NCBI RefSeq assembly: GCF_900129035.1
Contig: NZ_FQTW01000002.1
Span: forward strand, 62,001 to 126,000
Length of the DNA: 64,000 nucleotides
Reading direction: 5' to 3'
Origin: Psychroflexus salarius
GTDB lineage: Bacteria > Bacteroidota > Bacteroidia > Flavobacteriales > Flavobacteriaceae
Positions 1 through 12,715 of the stretch are shown here, piece after piece. How positions within the stretch are numbered: position 1 is the first letter of the stretch; each line of letters starts with the position of its first letter. The position numbers and the translations under genes were made by a program. The notes under the pieces are model-generated. The model ran no database searches, was not told the DNA's origin, and saw only the letters and a program-made list of their open reading frames with translations.

Positions 1-1103
1 GTAAATTAATGAAATTTATAAGTAATGCTCAAGAAAATTATGACATTGCCATTAAGGATTTAGTCTACAAGCCTGGTGTTTCAGCATTAGAATTAGTAAC
101 ACCAAAAACTATAAAAAAACTTGGCGCCTTTTTTAGTACAGTAGATAAAGATGTTGAAAAAGCTTTTAAAAGTGATAAACTGAAACAAGTTTTAAAATTT
201 CCTGTTTTGTTTCTAGGCGCGAAACCAAGTGAAACGCCTTCATTCTATAATTTTATGAATTATGCAGATTTTGGTTTAGGGACTTGGCATCCTAAAGGCG
301 GTTTTTTTGAAGTAATCAAGGCAATGAAAAACCTAGCAGAATCACTTGGTGTAAAAGTTAATACTAGTTCTAATATTACTAAGATTGGCGTTAATGGTAA
401 CAGTGTTTCGCATTTAGAAGTTGATGGAGCACCAATTAATTGCGATATTGTTTTATCAGGTGCAGACTATCATCATACCGAAACATTATTAGAGCAAAAA
501 CACAGACAGTATTCTGAAGAATATTGGGATAAAAAAGTATTTGCGCCTTCCTCTTTATTATTTTATATTGGTTTTGATAAAAAAATTAAAAATGTAGAAC
601 ATCACAATCTATATTTTGATGTAGATTTTAATCAACATGCCCATAGCATTTACACAAAACCTAAGTGGCCTAAAGAACCATTATTCTATGCCAATTTTAC
701 GTCTAAAACCGACCCAAACACAGCCCCAGATGGTTGTGAAAACGGTTTCTTCTTGGTCCCAATCGCACCTGGCTTAGAAGATACGGAAAGTTTAAGAAAG
801 CAATACTTTGATATTGTCATGTCAAGGTTTGAAAAGTTAACCAAACAAAATGTTAGAGACCATATCATCTTCAAAAGAACATATTGTGTAGATGATTTTA
901 AAGAAGACTATAATTCTTACAAAGGTAATGCTTATGGTATGGCAAACACTTTATTACAAACAGCCTTCTTAAGACCAAAACTAAAAAGCAAAAAAGTAAA
1001 TAATCTTTATTTTACTGGGCAATTAACTGTTCCTGGACCAGGCGTACCACCAGCATTAATCTCAGGTAAGTTGGTTGCACAACTTATTGAAAAAAATTTA
1101 TAA
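1..1103 (+). CDS. crtI: Phytoene desaturase CrtI, 5'-truncated by the window edge
   Basis: Carotenoid desaturase that converts phytoene to lycopene with FAD at the membrane. The reading frame is open to base 1 (first whole codon at base 3), so the N-terminal FAD-binding part lies upstream; about 366 of the usual 490 or so residues are present. The C-terminus carries the family ending FTGQLTVPGPGVPPALISG. An ATG at position 9 is internal, not a start. It is followed after 3 bases by crtB, so it heads or continues a carotenoid operon. It differs from the second desaturase at 2392-3870. Classic phytoene desaturase is the best call from its position before crtB; the exact number of desaturation steps cannot be read from sequence. 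Confidence 0.9.
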   Translation, partial: KLMKFISNAQENYDIAIKDLVYKPGVSALELVTPKTIKKLGAFFSTVDKDVEKAFKSDKLKQVLKFPVLFLGAKPSETPSFYNFMNYADFGLGTWHPKGGFFEVIKAMKNLAESLGVKVNTSSNITKIGVNGNSVSHLEVDGAPINCDIVLSGADYHHTETLLEQKHRQYSEEYWDKKVFAPSSLLFYIGFDKKIKNVEHHNLYFDVDFNQHAHSIYTKPKWPKEPLFYANFTSKTDPNTAPDGCENGFFLVPIAPGLEDTESLRKQYFDIVMSRFEKLTKQNVRDHIIFKRTYCVDDFKEDYNSYKGNAYGMANTLLQTAFLRPKLKSKKVNNLYFTGQLTVPGPGVPPALISGKLVAQLIEKNL

Positions 1104-1106
1104 GCT

Positions 1107-1945
1107 ATGAAATCAATTTTTGACAATGTTGCCAGAGATTGTAGTAAGATTGTTACCAAATCTTACAGCACCTCATTTTCTTCAGCAACAAAACTACTAG
1201 CACCATCAATTAGGCAAGATATTTATAACATATATGGCTTTGTTAGATTTGCAGATGAGATAGTTGACACTTTCCATGATTACGACAAGCAGAAATTATT
1301 TGATAAATTTAAGGCTGAAATGTATGAAGCGATTGAATACAAAATAAGTTTAAACCCAATTCTAAATGCATTTCAAGAGACTGTTCATAAATATAATATT
1401 CCGGCTGAACTTTATGAAGCATTTATGGATAGCATGGAAAAAGATTTATTTAAAAGTGAATATTTAACCAAAGAAGAGTACGAAGCCTACATTTATGGCT
1501 CTGCTGATGTTGTTGGATTAATGTGTTTAAAAGTCTTTGTGAAAGGTAATCAAGATGAATATGAAGCTTTAAAGCATGATGCAATGAAATTAGGATCTGC
1601 TTTTCAAAAAGTCAACTTTTTAAGAGATTTAAAGGCTGACTGCGAAGAGCTTGAGCGTTCTTATTTTCCAAATGCTAACCTAAATTGCTTAGATGAAGCC
1701 ACAAAAAACGATATTATTAACGAGATTGAAGCTGATTTTAAAGCTGGTTTACGCGGAATTATTAAGTTGCCTGTTGAAGCAAAATTAGGTGTATACACTG
1801 CGTACATATATTATTTAAAACTCCTTCAGAAGTTAAAAAATACACCTTCATTAGAAATCAAAAAGAAAAGAATCCGAGTACCAGATTATCAAAAAGCAAG
1901 CCTGCTTGCCCAATCTTATTTATCTTGTAGACTAAATTTAATATA

Positions 1946-1946
<1 letters not shown>
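1107..1946 (+). CDS. crtB: Phytoene synthase
   Basis: Head-to-head condensation of two geranylgeranyl diphosphates to phytoene, the first committed step of the carotenoid pathway. The 279-residue length is typical. Both Mg-diphosphate binding motifs are visible: DEIVD at residues 50-54 and DLKAD at about 174-178, the latter followed by the ERSYFP stretch typical of trans-isoprenyl synthases. The start ATG lies 3 bases after the crtI stop, and the stop codon shares one base with the crtZ start (TAATG), which implies translational coupling. No geranylgeranyl diphosphate synthase is in the window. Confidence 0.95.
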
Positions 1947-4481
<2,535 letters not shown>

Positions 4482-4495
<14 letters not shown>

Positions 4496-5636
4496 ATATA
4501 TCATAGTCGGCGCAGGAGCAGCAGGATTACATCTCACTTTAGCAATGTTGAGAAAAAACTTATTAGATGATGATAAACTATTAATCATCGAACCGAGTTT
4601 AAAAAAAGAAAATGATAAAACTTGGTGCTTTTGGGAAGAAGAACAAGGAAACTGGAATAAAATACTCACAAAATCATGGAATAAAGGAAACGTAACCGCT
4701 AAAAATGAAGCAATTGATTTTAACTTAAATCAGTATCGCTATAAAATGTTAAATTCACTTGATTTTTATGAATTTGCCAAATCTAAAATTGAGCTTGAAC
4801 CAAACATACATTGGCTAAAAGATGAAGTTGAAAAACTAGACGAGTTGGCAGACGGCCAAGTTGAAGTCACTACAAAAACATCTACATTTCGCTCTCAATT
4901 GGTATTTGATAGTCGAATAACGCGTGATTTTTTTAAGCCAAACAAATATTATAACATCAATCAACATTTCAAAGGCTGGTTTATAGAGACAGATCAACCG
5001 TTTTTTAATCCTGATCGCTTCACGATGATGGATTTTAGCGTTAAAGACGGTCAATCTACAAGTTTTACTTATGTTTTACCCATTTCAACTACAAAAGCAT
5101 TAATTGAATTTACTTATTTTACGCCACATCGTGTAAGTGATCATATTTATGACCAATTTTTAAATAATTATCTTAAACTAAAAAAAATACCAAAACATAA
5201 AATCCTAAGTGTTGAACAAGGCAACATACCAATGACTAATTTTCCATTTGACCAATATTCAACAACTTCAATCATTAAAATTGGTACAGCTGGTGGTTGG
5301 GTGAAGGCTTCAACTGGATATGCTTTTAAAAATTGCGAACGTCAAGCTGAACACATCGTAAGGCAACTTTTAAATGGACAAAAGCTAACGACAAATTTTC
5401 CCACTAAATACAATCACTATGATAAGTTATTTTTAGATGTTTTAAGCAATCAAAATAGCTTTGGAGAAACGCTTTTCTATAAAATGTATAAGCACAACAA
5501 AATTGAGACAATTTTTAGATTCCTTGACGAAAAATCAACCTTTATTGAAGATTTATCTATAGTATCTAATTTAACTTCAACACCGTTTATTAAAGCATTT
5601 GGCAAGCATATTTTATCGGGATTTAAGGTGAGGTAA
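4482..5636 (+). CDS. crtY: Lycopene beta-cyclase CrtY
   Basis: Cyclises psi ends of lycopene to beta-ionone rings. 384 residues, with an N-terminal nucleotide-binding motif VGAGAAGLHLTLAML (about residues 9-23), the cyclase signature KTWCFWEEE at about 47-55 and a downstream GTAGGWVKASTGYAF motif. Last gene of the coupled carotenoid operon; its final 14 bases overlap the 3' end of the convergent CrtA-like gene. If CruF acts on one end of lycopene and CrtY on the other, the product is monocyclic. If CrtY acts twice, zeaxanthin results. Confidence 0.92.
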
Positions 5637-6312
5637 CTTCCTTTACATTAAGCACCTTAAACCGCGCAAATAACTCTTCATTATACCACTTGATTTGACG
5701 CGTCTTTTTTATCACTTTTACATGCGCTTTGCTTTGATAAGCAAATTTATTTAATCCCTCAAGTGATTTCCACAGACTAAAAGTAGCCATTTCAAAAAAA
5801 GGCACTTCACCGTATCCTTTAGTATATATCAAGTCACTTGCGTCTTCTAAAGGTTTTTGTGAACTCGGTACTGCTTTCCAGAATTTAAAAAGTTTTGATA
5901 GCTTTATACTAGCGCGTGTAATCACAGCGATTTTAGAAGCTGATGGTATATTTGAAACTTCAGAAGATTTAAAGCGAAACGGATTTTTATTATTCCATGA
6001 ACCTCTTGATTGTATAGGCTGCATTTCTATAATTGTATGCTTTTGGGAATGTTGGCAATAACGTTTATAAATCTGAGACTCTTCAAAAAAGTTTTTAGCA
6101 GCTTTTTCAGATTCCCATGTTTGTAATATGGCATAAGTTGTCCAGTCAGGAAAGGGATTAAAATTAGATTTTCCACTTCCAAATAATTTATAGAAATCTT
6201 GCCCTTGAACTTTAGAGAGTGGTTTGTGCGCAAATTGCATCATAAAAAAAGCCCATAATTTAGATTGAAAAGAATTAAACTTAAACTCGGTTAAAGTCAC
6301 AAATTGTTGCAT
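5623..6312 (-). CDS. Spheroidene monooxygenase-like protein (CrtA family)
   Basis: 229 residues without membrane segments. Two blocks match the pattern I recall for CrtA, the acyclic carotenoid 2-ketolase of purple bacteria: FYKLFGSGKSNFNPFPDWTT (about residues 42-61) followed by an ILQTW segment, and AVITRASI...FWKAVP...LEDASDLIYTKGYGE...ATFSLWKSLEGLNKFAY in the C-terminal half, ending with WYNEELFARF. It lies tail to tail with the carotenoid operon (14-base overlap with crtY) and follows the thioredoxin gene with stop and start sharing one base. Family membership is fairly strong; substrate is inferred. It may oxidise the acyclic end of the cluster's pigment, or a non-carotenoid substrate. 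Confidence 0.72.
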   Translation of the reverse strand: MQQFVTLTEFKFNSFQSKLWAFFMMQFAHKPLSKVQGQDFYKLFGSGKSNFNPFPDWTTYAILQTWESEKAAKNFFEESQIYKRYCQHSQKHTIIEMQPIQSRGSWNNKNPFRFKSSEVSNIPSASKIAVITRASIKLSKLFKFWKAVPSSQKPLEDASDLIYTKGYGEVPFFEMATFSLWKSLEGLNKFAYQSKAHVKVIKKTRQIKWYNEELFARFKVLNVKEVTSP

Positions 6313-6896
6313 TATTCTTTAATTAATCGATTTAGGGTATTATGAACACTCTCTGAATTCCAATCTGCGGCACCAACTTTATACATTATAACATCAGCTT
6401 GTTTACTTATAACATAAGTTGTTGGCAGACTTGAACTACGCAACTTTTCAGGTGGCACTGATAAGCTATAATAAACAGGTAAATTATAATTATTATTGTT
6501 TAAAAAGCTTTTAACTTTTGCTTTATCATCAGAAGTAACAAAATAAAAATCAACGCTTCCTTTATATCTATTATACAAGTCTTGTAGACTTTGCATTTCG
6601 GCAATACATGGACCGCACCAAGTTGCCCAGTAGTTTAAAAAAACCACCTTGCCCCTAGAATTTGAAAAATTAATTTGCTTGCTATCTCTTTGTAACGACC
6701 AATCATAACTTGTTATTTCCAGTTGTTCATCCTGACTTAATTCAGATGGGCTAAATGCAATGAGTTTATTAAGCGCCACTTGAATTGGCAATCGTGTTTG
6801 AGGAATTATTAATAAAATAAGTATAATCACAAAAAGAACATTGCTCCATTGACGCTTTAGCCATGATTGTTTTTTTGGGTTTTCTGGTGAATTCAT
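6312..6896 (-). CDS. TlpA-like membrane-anchored thioredoxin family protein
   Basis: Thiol-disulfide oxidoreductase of 194 residues. An N-terminal signal anchor (about residues 18-32, hydrophobic) is followed by a thioredoxin fold with the active site WCGPC at 93-97, so the catalytic domain should face the periplasm. The frame extends upstream to a TTG at 6914, but that lies inside the terminator hairpin of the preceding gene, so ATG 6896 is the better start. The stop shares a base with the start of the CrtA-like gene, making a two-gene unit. Likely role is periplasmic disulfide reduction; the partner is unknown. Confidence 0.85.
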   Translation of the reverse strand: MNSPENPKKQSWLKRQWSNVLFVIILILLIIPQTRLPIQVALNKLIAFSPSELSQDEQLEITSYDWSLQRDSKQINFSNSRGKVVFLNYWATWCGPCIAEMQSLQDLYNRYKGSVDFYFVTSDDKAKVKSFLNNNNYNLPVYYSLSVPPEKLRSSSLPTTYVISKQADVIMYKVGAADWNSESVHNTLNRLIKE

Positions 6897-6913
6897 TAGG
6901 CTAAAATAAAACA

Positions 6914-6939
6914 AAAAACCACCTCAAAAGGTGGTTTTT
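6914..6939 (-). terminator. Rho-independent terminator after aconitase
   Basis: Perfect 11-bp stem (6914-6924 with 6929-6939) around a 4-base loop. On the minus strand it is followed by a T-rich run, just downstream of the aconitase stop at 6962. Confidence 0.85.
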
Positions 6940-6961
6940 CAGTTAAAAATAAGCTAACTAA

Positions 6962-9229
6962 TTAAGACTTATTTTGCTTTTTAATCATATTTAAAGCAGA
7001 GCCTAGTCTAAACCAATTAATCTGGGTTTCGTTATAGGTATGGTTTGTTTTAATGGTATCTTTTGATCCATCTTTATGAACCAACTCTATTGTTAATGGT
7101 TTATCTTCTGCAAACTGATCAAGATCTAAAAAGTTAAATGTATCATCCTCTTGAATTAAATCGTAATCGTTTTCATTTGCAAAAGTTAAGCCTAACATAC
7201 CTTGTTTTTTAAGGTTAGTTTCATGAATACGAGCAAAAGACTTAACAATAACCACGCGAACACCTAAATGTCTTGGCTCCATCGCAGCGTGTTCTCTAGA
7301 AGAGCCTTCACCGTAATTATGATCACCAACAACAACAGTAGGAATACCTTCAGCTTTATACTGGCGCTGTGTTTTAGGCACAGCATCATATTTTCCTGTT
7401 ATCTGGCTTTTTACAAAGTTTGTTTTCATATTGAATGCATTTACAGCACCAATCAAACAGTTATCAGAGATATTATCTAAATGGCCTCTATATTTTAACC
7501 AAGGTCCAGCCATAGAAATGTGGTCTGTAGTACATTTACCATGAGCTTTAATTAATAATTTTGCGCCTGTAATGTTTTTTCCATCCCAAGGTTCAAAAGG
7601 TGTTAAAAGTTGAATTCTACTAGACTCTGGATCTACTTTAACCTCAACACTACTTCCGTCTTCTTTAGGAGCTAAATAACCGTTATCCTCAACATCAAAG
7701 CCAAGTTCTGGTAACTCAATACCTTTTGGTGGGTCTAGTTTAACCTCTTCTCCATCTTCATTAACTAAAGTATCATTCATTGGGTCAAAGTCTAAACGAC
7801 CTGAAATAGCTATAGCCGCGACCATTTCTGGTGAACCAACAAATGCATGTGTATTAGGATTACCATCTGCACGTTTTGAGAAGTTTCGGTTAAACGAGTG
7901 AACGATGGTATTTTTCTCGTCACCTTTCATGTCGCTTCTATCCCATTGGCCAATACATGGCCCACAAGCATTCGTAAAAATAGTTGCACCCAAATCTTCA
8001 AAAACTTGTAACAAACCGTCACGATCTGCTGTAAATCGTATTTGTTCAGAGCCAGGATTAATTCCGAAATCAGACTTTGGTTTTAGTTTTTTATCAACAG
8101 CTTGCTTAGCGATTGACGCTGCTCTTGTTAAATCTTCGTAGGAAGAATTAGTACAAGAACCTATTAAACCCCAATCTACTTTTATTGGCCAATCATTCTC
8201 TTTTGCCTTTTTACCAAGTTCTCCGACTGGTGTTGCCAAATCTGGTGTAAAAGGACCATTTAAGTGAGGTCTTAGAGTACTGAGGTCAATTTCAATCACT
8301 TGATCGAAATATTGCTCAGGATTTGCATAAACTTCATCATCACCTGTTAAATGTTCTCTTATTTTGTTAGCTTCATCTGCAATTTCATTTCGATCTGTCG
8401 CTCTTAAAAAGCGCTCCATAGAATCATCATAGCCAAATGTTGAAGTGGTAGCACCTATTTCAGCTCCCATGTTACAAATAGTGCCTTTTCCTGTACATGA
8501 TAAATTTTTAGCACCTTCACCAAAATATTCAACGATACAGCCAGTACCACCTTTTACAGTAAGTATTTCAGCTACTTTTAATATAACATCTTTTGCTGCT
8601 GTCCAGCCTTGTGGTTGACCTGTTAACTTAACGCCTATTAATTTAGGAAACTTTAATTCCCATGGCATACCAGCCATTACATCAACAGCATCGGCACCAC
8701 CAACACCAATAGCTACCATACCTAAGCCACCAGCGTTAACGGTATGAGAGTCGGTACCAATCATCATACCTCCTGGAAATGCATAGTTTTCAAGAACAAC
8801 TTGGTGAATAATTCCTGCGCCTGGCTTCCAAAATCCGATACCATATTTCGTAGAAACAGATTCTAAGAAATCGAATACTTCTTTACTAGTATCATTAGCG
8901 CGAGCTAAGTCTTTGTTAGCACCTTGCTTAGCCTGTATTAAGTGGTCACAGTGAACTGTTGTTGGTACTGCTACTTTATCTTTACCAGCTTGCATAAATT
9001 GAAGCAAAGCCATTTGAGCTGTTGCATCTTGACATGCAATACGGTCTGGAGAAAACTCTACATAATCTTTTCCTCTTTTAAAGTTTTTGTTTGGTTCTCC
9101 ATCCCATAAATGAGAATATAAAATTTTCTCTGCAAGCGTCAATGGCTTTCCTACTGTTTCACGCGCTTTGTCTACACGATCTGCCATTTGACTATAAACT
9201 TGCTTTATCATATCAATATCAAAAGCCAT
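6962..9229 (-). CDS. acn: Aconitate hydratase (mitochondrial-type aconitase)
   Basis: Isomerises citrate to isocitrate in the TCA cycle, using a [4Fe-4S] cluster, in the cytoplasm. 755 residues, the size of the mitochondrial aconitase group rather than AcnA (about 890) or AcnB. The three cluster cysteines are visible: C359 in GSCTNSS and C422/C425 in ACGPCIGQ. The early [13 protein letters not shown] motif (about 158-170) and the C-terminal swivelling domain with [17 protein letters not shown] are present. Monocistronic: its own terminator follows and a -7 element precedes it. Confidence 0.97.
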   Translation of the reverse strand: MAFDIDMIKQVYSQMADRVDKARETVGKPLTLAEKILYSHLWDGEPNKNFKRGKDYVEFSPDRIACQDATAQMALLQFMQAGKDKVAVPTTVHCDHLIQAKQGANKDLARANDTSKEVFDFLESVSTKYGIGFWKPGAGIIHQVVLENYAFPGGMMIGTDSHTVNAGGLGMVAIGVGGADAVDVMAGMPWELKFPKLIGVKLTGQPQGWTAAKDVILKVAEILTVKGGTGCIVEYFGEGAKNLSCTGKGTICNMGAEIGATTSTFGYDDSMERFLRATDRNEIADEANKIREHLTGDDEVYANPEQYFDQVIEIDLSTLRPHLNGPFTPDLATPVGELGKKAKENDWPIKVDWGLIGSCTNSSYEDLTRAASIAKQAVDKKLKPKSDFGINPGSEQIRFTADRDGLLQVFEDLGATIFTNACGPCIGQWDRSDMKGDEKNTIVHSFNRNFSKRADGNPNTHAFVGSPEMVAAIAISGRLDFDPMNDTLVNEDGEEVKLDPPKGIELPELGFDVEDNGYLAPKEDGSSVEVKVDPESSRIQLLTPFEPWDGKNITGAKLLIKAHGKCTTDHISMAGPWLKYRGHLDNISDNCLIGAVNAFNMKTNFVKSQITGKYDAVPKTQRQYKAEGIPTVVVGDHNYGEGSSREHAAMEPRHLGVRVVIVKSFARIHETNLKKQGMLGLTFANENDYDLIQEDDTFNFLDLDQFAEDKPLTIELVHKDGSKDTIKTNHTYNETQINWFRLGSALNMIKKQNKS

Positions 9230-9252
9230 AAATATAGTTTTAAGTTATTGTA

Positions 9253-9260
9253 CAAAAATA
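9253..9260 (-). promoter_or_regulatory. Bacteroidota -7 promoter element for acn
   Basis: TATTTTTG on the minus strand matches TAnnTTTG and lies 24 bases before the acn start. No TTG lies at the usual 19-base distance, so the -33 box is weak. The remaining upstream gap to 9468 is AT-rich with nothing further recognisable. Confidence 0.5.
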
Positions 9261-9468
9261 AGAAAAGTCCTATAACTTTAAAAATCAATAAAGAAAAGGA
9301 ATATAAGTCGCATATTATTTAATAAAAGACTAGTTTTAATACTTTTTTTTACGAAAAAAACTATTTCTAGAAGAAAAAATTCAATTTCTCATAAAATTAC
9401 AATACGAATTAAATGAAATTATAAGGGTTGTCTCTCAATTTATAATCAGTTTAGATAAGCTGAAAATA

Positions 9469-10422
9469 TTAGACTAATTCTTTCAGAATTTTATTGATAT
9501 CAACACCTTCAGCAACAGCCTTGTAATTTCTAACAACACGATGCCTTAAAATGCTTTCGGTAACCGCTTGAATATCTTCAATATCAGGTGAATATTTTCC
9601 TTTAGTTGCGGCGTGTGTTTTCGCTGCTAAAATTAAGTTTTGTGAAGCACGAGGTCCAGCGCCCCATTCAATATATTTTTTAACAATCTCAGCAGCACTA
9701 GTCTCTAAGGGTCTTGTTTTAGAAACAAGTTTAACAGCATATTCAATAACATTATCGGCTACGGGCATACTTCTAATCACTTGTTGAACTGCCGAGATTT
9801 CTTCTGAATTAAATATAGATTTAAGTTGCGGTATAAAATTATTAGTCGTTGATTTAACAACGTCAACTTCTTCTTGAAAACTTGGATAAGACAAGTTTAT
9901 AGCAAACATAAAGCGGTCTAATTGAGCTTCTGGTAGAGGATAAGTCCCTTCTTGTTCTATTGGATTTTGGGTTGCTAAGACAAAATAAGGTTTTGGAAGT
10001 TTGTAGGTATGTCCAGCAACAGTAACCGATTTTTCTTGCATAGCTTCTAATAGAGCTGACTGGGTCTTCGGTGGTGTTCTATTAATTTCATCAGCCAGAA
10101 CAATGTTAGCAAAAACTGGACCTCTAAGGAATTTAAATTGCCGACTTTCATCTAAAATTTCAGCGCCTAAAATATCACTAGGCATTAAATCTGGCGTAAA
10201 CTGTACACGCTTAAAATCTAAGCCTAAGCATGTTGCTATGGTGTTAACCATAAGTGTTTTACCTAAACCTGGAACACCTATTAACAAAGCATGGCCGCCA
10301 GAAAAAACTGAGATTAATATTTCAGATACAACGGCATCTTGACCTATAATTACACCTCCAATTTCTGTTTTTAGCTGATTGTACTTTTCTACAAAATTAT
10401 CAATGACTTTAGTTTCAGACAT
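9469..10422 (-). CDS. MoxR-family AAA+ ATPase
   Basis: Cytoplasmic AAA ATPase of 317 residues. Walker A is GVPGLGKT at 49-56, Walker B is IVLADEIN at 107-114, followed by sensor-type sequence ATQNPIEQEGTYPLPEAQLDRF, typical of the AAA_3 (MoxR) family. MoxR proteins act as chaperones or assembly factors, often with von Willebrand A partners; no such partner lies downstream within the window. It starts 3 bases after the stop of the SurA-like gene, so it is the last gene of the periplasmic folding operon. Its target is not evident. Confidence 0.93.
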   Translation of the reverse strand: MSETKVIDNFVEKYNQLKTEIGGVIIGQDAVVSEILISVFSGGHALLIGVPGLGKTLMVNTIATCLGLDFKRVQFTPDLMPSDILGAEILDESRQFKFLRGPVFANIVLADEINRTPPKTQSALLEAMQEKSVTVAGHTYKLPKPYFVLATQNPIEQEGTYPLPEAQLDRFMFAINLSYPSFQEEVDVVKSTTNNFIPQLKSIFNSEEISAVQQVIRSMPVADNVIEYAVKLVSKTRPLETSAAEIVKKYIEWGAGPRASQNLILAAKTHAATKGKYSPDIEDIQAVTESILRHRVVRNYKAVAEGVDINKILKELV

Positions 10423-10425
10423 AGT

Positions 10426-11856
10426 TTAGTTATTTAGCCAATCTTCAGCAAAATCGCATGATTTATAAGCGCCATTTAACTTAATATAAGTTTCTGCTGC
10501 TTTTTCTTTCTTCCATTGATCTATAGCCTTAGTTTGTTTTTGGCGAAGTGCGAGTTCCCTAATCTTGGTATAATCTTTAGCAAAATCGGCTACATGTTCT
10601 TCAGTCTTGTTAGTTACAGTGATAATTTTGAAAAATACTTCACTAGTTCTAGGTTTTGAATCAGTTAAAACACGTGAAACTTCACCTTCTTTGAGGTTGA
10701 CGACTTGATCGTAAATACTTGGGTCTATTTTAGACAATTCAAACTTTGTATCGCCTGTTGCGCTGTTTATAAGTTGACCACCACTTTCTCTGGTTTCTTT
10801 TTCATCTGAGGCTTCACGTGCTGCAGCGGCAAAACTAACTTCACCGTCAATAATTTTTTGTCTTATACTTTTTATTTCTTCTTTAGCCTTTTCTACAGCT
10901 TCTTTTGTGACCTCTGGGTATAATAAAATATGACGCACGTCGACTTGTTGGCCTCGAATTTTATCGACTGTTAAAATATGATAGCCAAATTCTGTTTTAA
11001 ATGGTCTACTTACTTCTCCTTCGCGCAAACTAAATGCTGCTTCTTTAAATTCTTTAACGTATGGATCTTCACGAGATAAGGTAATTTTACCACCTTTACG
11101 GCGAGAGCCTAGGTCTTCAGAATATAAAATTGCTTTAGTGGCAAAACTTGCACCGTTAAGGACTTCGTCTCTGTAAGCATTAAGTTTATCTATAACTGCT
11201 TGCTCTTCTTCTTCTCCTACTTTAGGTTCTATAACTATTTGAGCAATTTCTACTTCATTACCAATTAATGGTCTTTCGTCTTCAGGGATACTTTCAAAGA
11301 AAGTTCTGGTTTCTTCAGGTGTAATTTCAACACCATCTACAATAGAACCTTGCATTTCGTCAGCGAGCATTTTCTCACGATTAATTCGCTGTAACTCGGC
11401 TCGCATCTCTTCTTCAGTATCATAATTATAAAAATCTAAAAGCTTTTGCATGCTGCCAGTTCTTTGAACCAATGCGCCCATTTGTTGCTCGGTATAGGCA
11501 GAGACTCTACCTATGTTAAATGGTAAACTATCTTGAATGGCATGATGTGCTAATAATTTATTTTCCATTAAACGCTCAGCCAAGTCACAATAATCTATGT
11601 TTTCTTCATAACCTTGAGATTTAGCATCTTGAAAGAGTTTTTTAATATCGCTTTCTAAGATTAAAAAATCACCAACAACACCAGCAACACCATCTATTTT
11701 CATGCGGTCGATAGCATTAGATTTTACTGAATCTATTTTTTCTTTTTGGTTGACTTTATTTAATAAGTTATCACTTTCATCAACAGTTACTTGAGAAAAT
11801 ATAAATGGTGAAATTAATAGAAGTGAACTTAAATAAAGCGTTTTAAAATTATTCAT
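10426..11856 (-). CDS. SurA-like periplasmic peptidylprolyl isomerase
   Basis: Exported parvulin-type foldase, 476 residues from the preferred start. The N-terminus (MNNFKTLYLSSLLL...FSQ) is a signal peptide; a longer reading from 11889 would bury it, so ATG 11856 is chosen, overlapping the upstream stop by 8 bases. A SurA N-terminal-like helical region is followed by two PpiC-type domains, the first ending FKTEFGYHILTVDKI and the second starting RHILLYPE. Probably assists outer-membrane protein folding. Third of four genes in a folding operon. Confidence 0.88.
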   Translation of the reverse strand: MNNFKTLYLSSLLLISPFIFSQVTVDESDNLLNKVNQKEKIDSVKSNAIDRMKIDGVAGVVGDFLILESDIKKLFQDAKSQGYEENIDYCDLAERLMENKLLAHHAIQDSLPFNIGRVSAYTEQQMGALVQRTGSMQKLLDFYNYDTEEEMRAELQRINREKMLADEMQGSIVDGVEITPEETRTFFESIPEDERPLIGNEVEIAQIVIEPKVGEEEEQAVIDKLNAYRDEVLNGASFATKAILYSEDLGSRRKGGKITLSREDPYVKEFKEAAFSLREGEVSRPFKTEFGYHILTVDKIRGQQVDVRHILLYPEVTKEAVEKAKEEIKSIRQKIIDGEVSFAAAAREASDEKETRESGGQLINSATGDTKFELSKIDPSIYDQVVNLKEGEVSRVLTDSKPRTSEVFFKIITVTNKTEEHVADFAKDYTKIRELALRQKQTKAIDQWKKEKAAETYIKLNGAYKSCDFAEDWLNN

Positions 11857-12715
11857 ATATTTTGAATTCGTTATTTTGTATCGCATCATTTTTTAATTCT
11901 TGTTGAATTTGTTGTGAGACCTGAAGCTTTTTTTTATTGAGTAAAATTTGACGTATGGTCGGTTTTATATAGCTCAATGGTGCTTGGTCATTTCTTGATA
12001 ATTTGTTTTTAAGATAAATAAGCACAAACGTATCTTTTATATTTTTTTCTACAAAACCTTTTCTATTAAATAATTCTAAATCAAAGTTTTCAATGTAAGG
12101 TTTTAATTCTTTTTCAATATCAATGCTTCTTACCCAAGTAGAATCATTTAAATATAAACTTTTAAATTCTAATGATTGGTTAGCAAGCTGCCTCTTATCA
12201 GATTCATCAAAACGAATAAATGCTTTTTTTATTGTTTTAAATCCTTGAATATCTTGTTTTAAGACGATGTATCGTATTTGAAGAAGTGACTCATTAAGCT
12301 TAAAATTCAACTTGTTCTGCTCATAGTAATTGGCAATTTCTATACTATCTATTTGTGCTTTAGCTTGTTTTTCTACAACGGCATTTAAATAAGCTTTCTT
12401 AAGTAATTCATCACGATAATCTTTGGCTAGACTATCAAAATAAGATTGTTGGGTTTTAGGTAAGTTTAATTTTGCGCGATCTATGAGGATTTTATCGGTA
12501 GCCCATTTTTCGATAAAAGATTGGGCAAAAATAGCACTGTCGTTTTTTGTGATTTGACTTGGTAATGCTGCGACTAGGTCACTTTTATAAAGTTGATGTG
12601 TATTTACACTCGCCAAAACTTCAGATTCTTCCTGAACGCTAAATAGTTGACAAGAACCTAAGCTTAAAATTATTAGGCCAAAAATTAATTTATTTATCTT
12701 CAAGACTTTCCTCAA
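11849..12715 (-). CDS. SurA/PPIase-related lipoprotein, apparently lacking an intact PpiC domain
   Basis: 288 residues with a lipoprotein signal; the lipid cysteine is C22 in SLGSC. The body is helical and charged, with a short RYIVLK segment reminiscent of the start of a parvulin domain, but the GG...FGYHI core of a PpiC domain is not seen. It lies between two clear parvulin genes, overlapping the 3' end of the upstream one by 26 bases and the SurA-like start by 8. This suggests a chaperone-like partner without isomerase activity. The relationship is inferred mainly from context. Confidence 0.65.
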   Translation of the reverse strand: MRKVLKINKLIFGLIILSLGSCQLFSVQEESEVLASVNTHQLYKSDLVAALPSQITKNDSAIFAQSFIEKWATDKILIDRAKLNLPKTQQSYFDSLAKDYRDELLKKAYLNAVVEKQAKAQIDSIEIANYYEQNKLNFKLNESLLQIRYIVLKQDIQGFKTIKKAFIRFDESDKRQLANQSLEFKSLYLNDSTWVRSIDIEKELKPYIENFDLELFNRKGFVEKNIKDTFVLIYLKNKLSRNDQAPLSYIKPTIRQILLNKKKLQVSQQIQQELKNDAIQNNEFKIYE

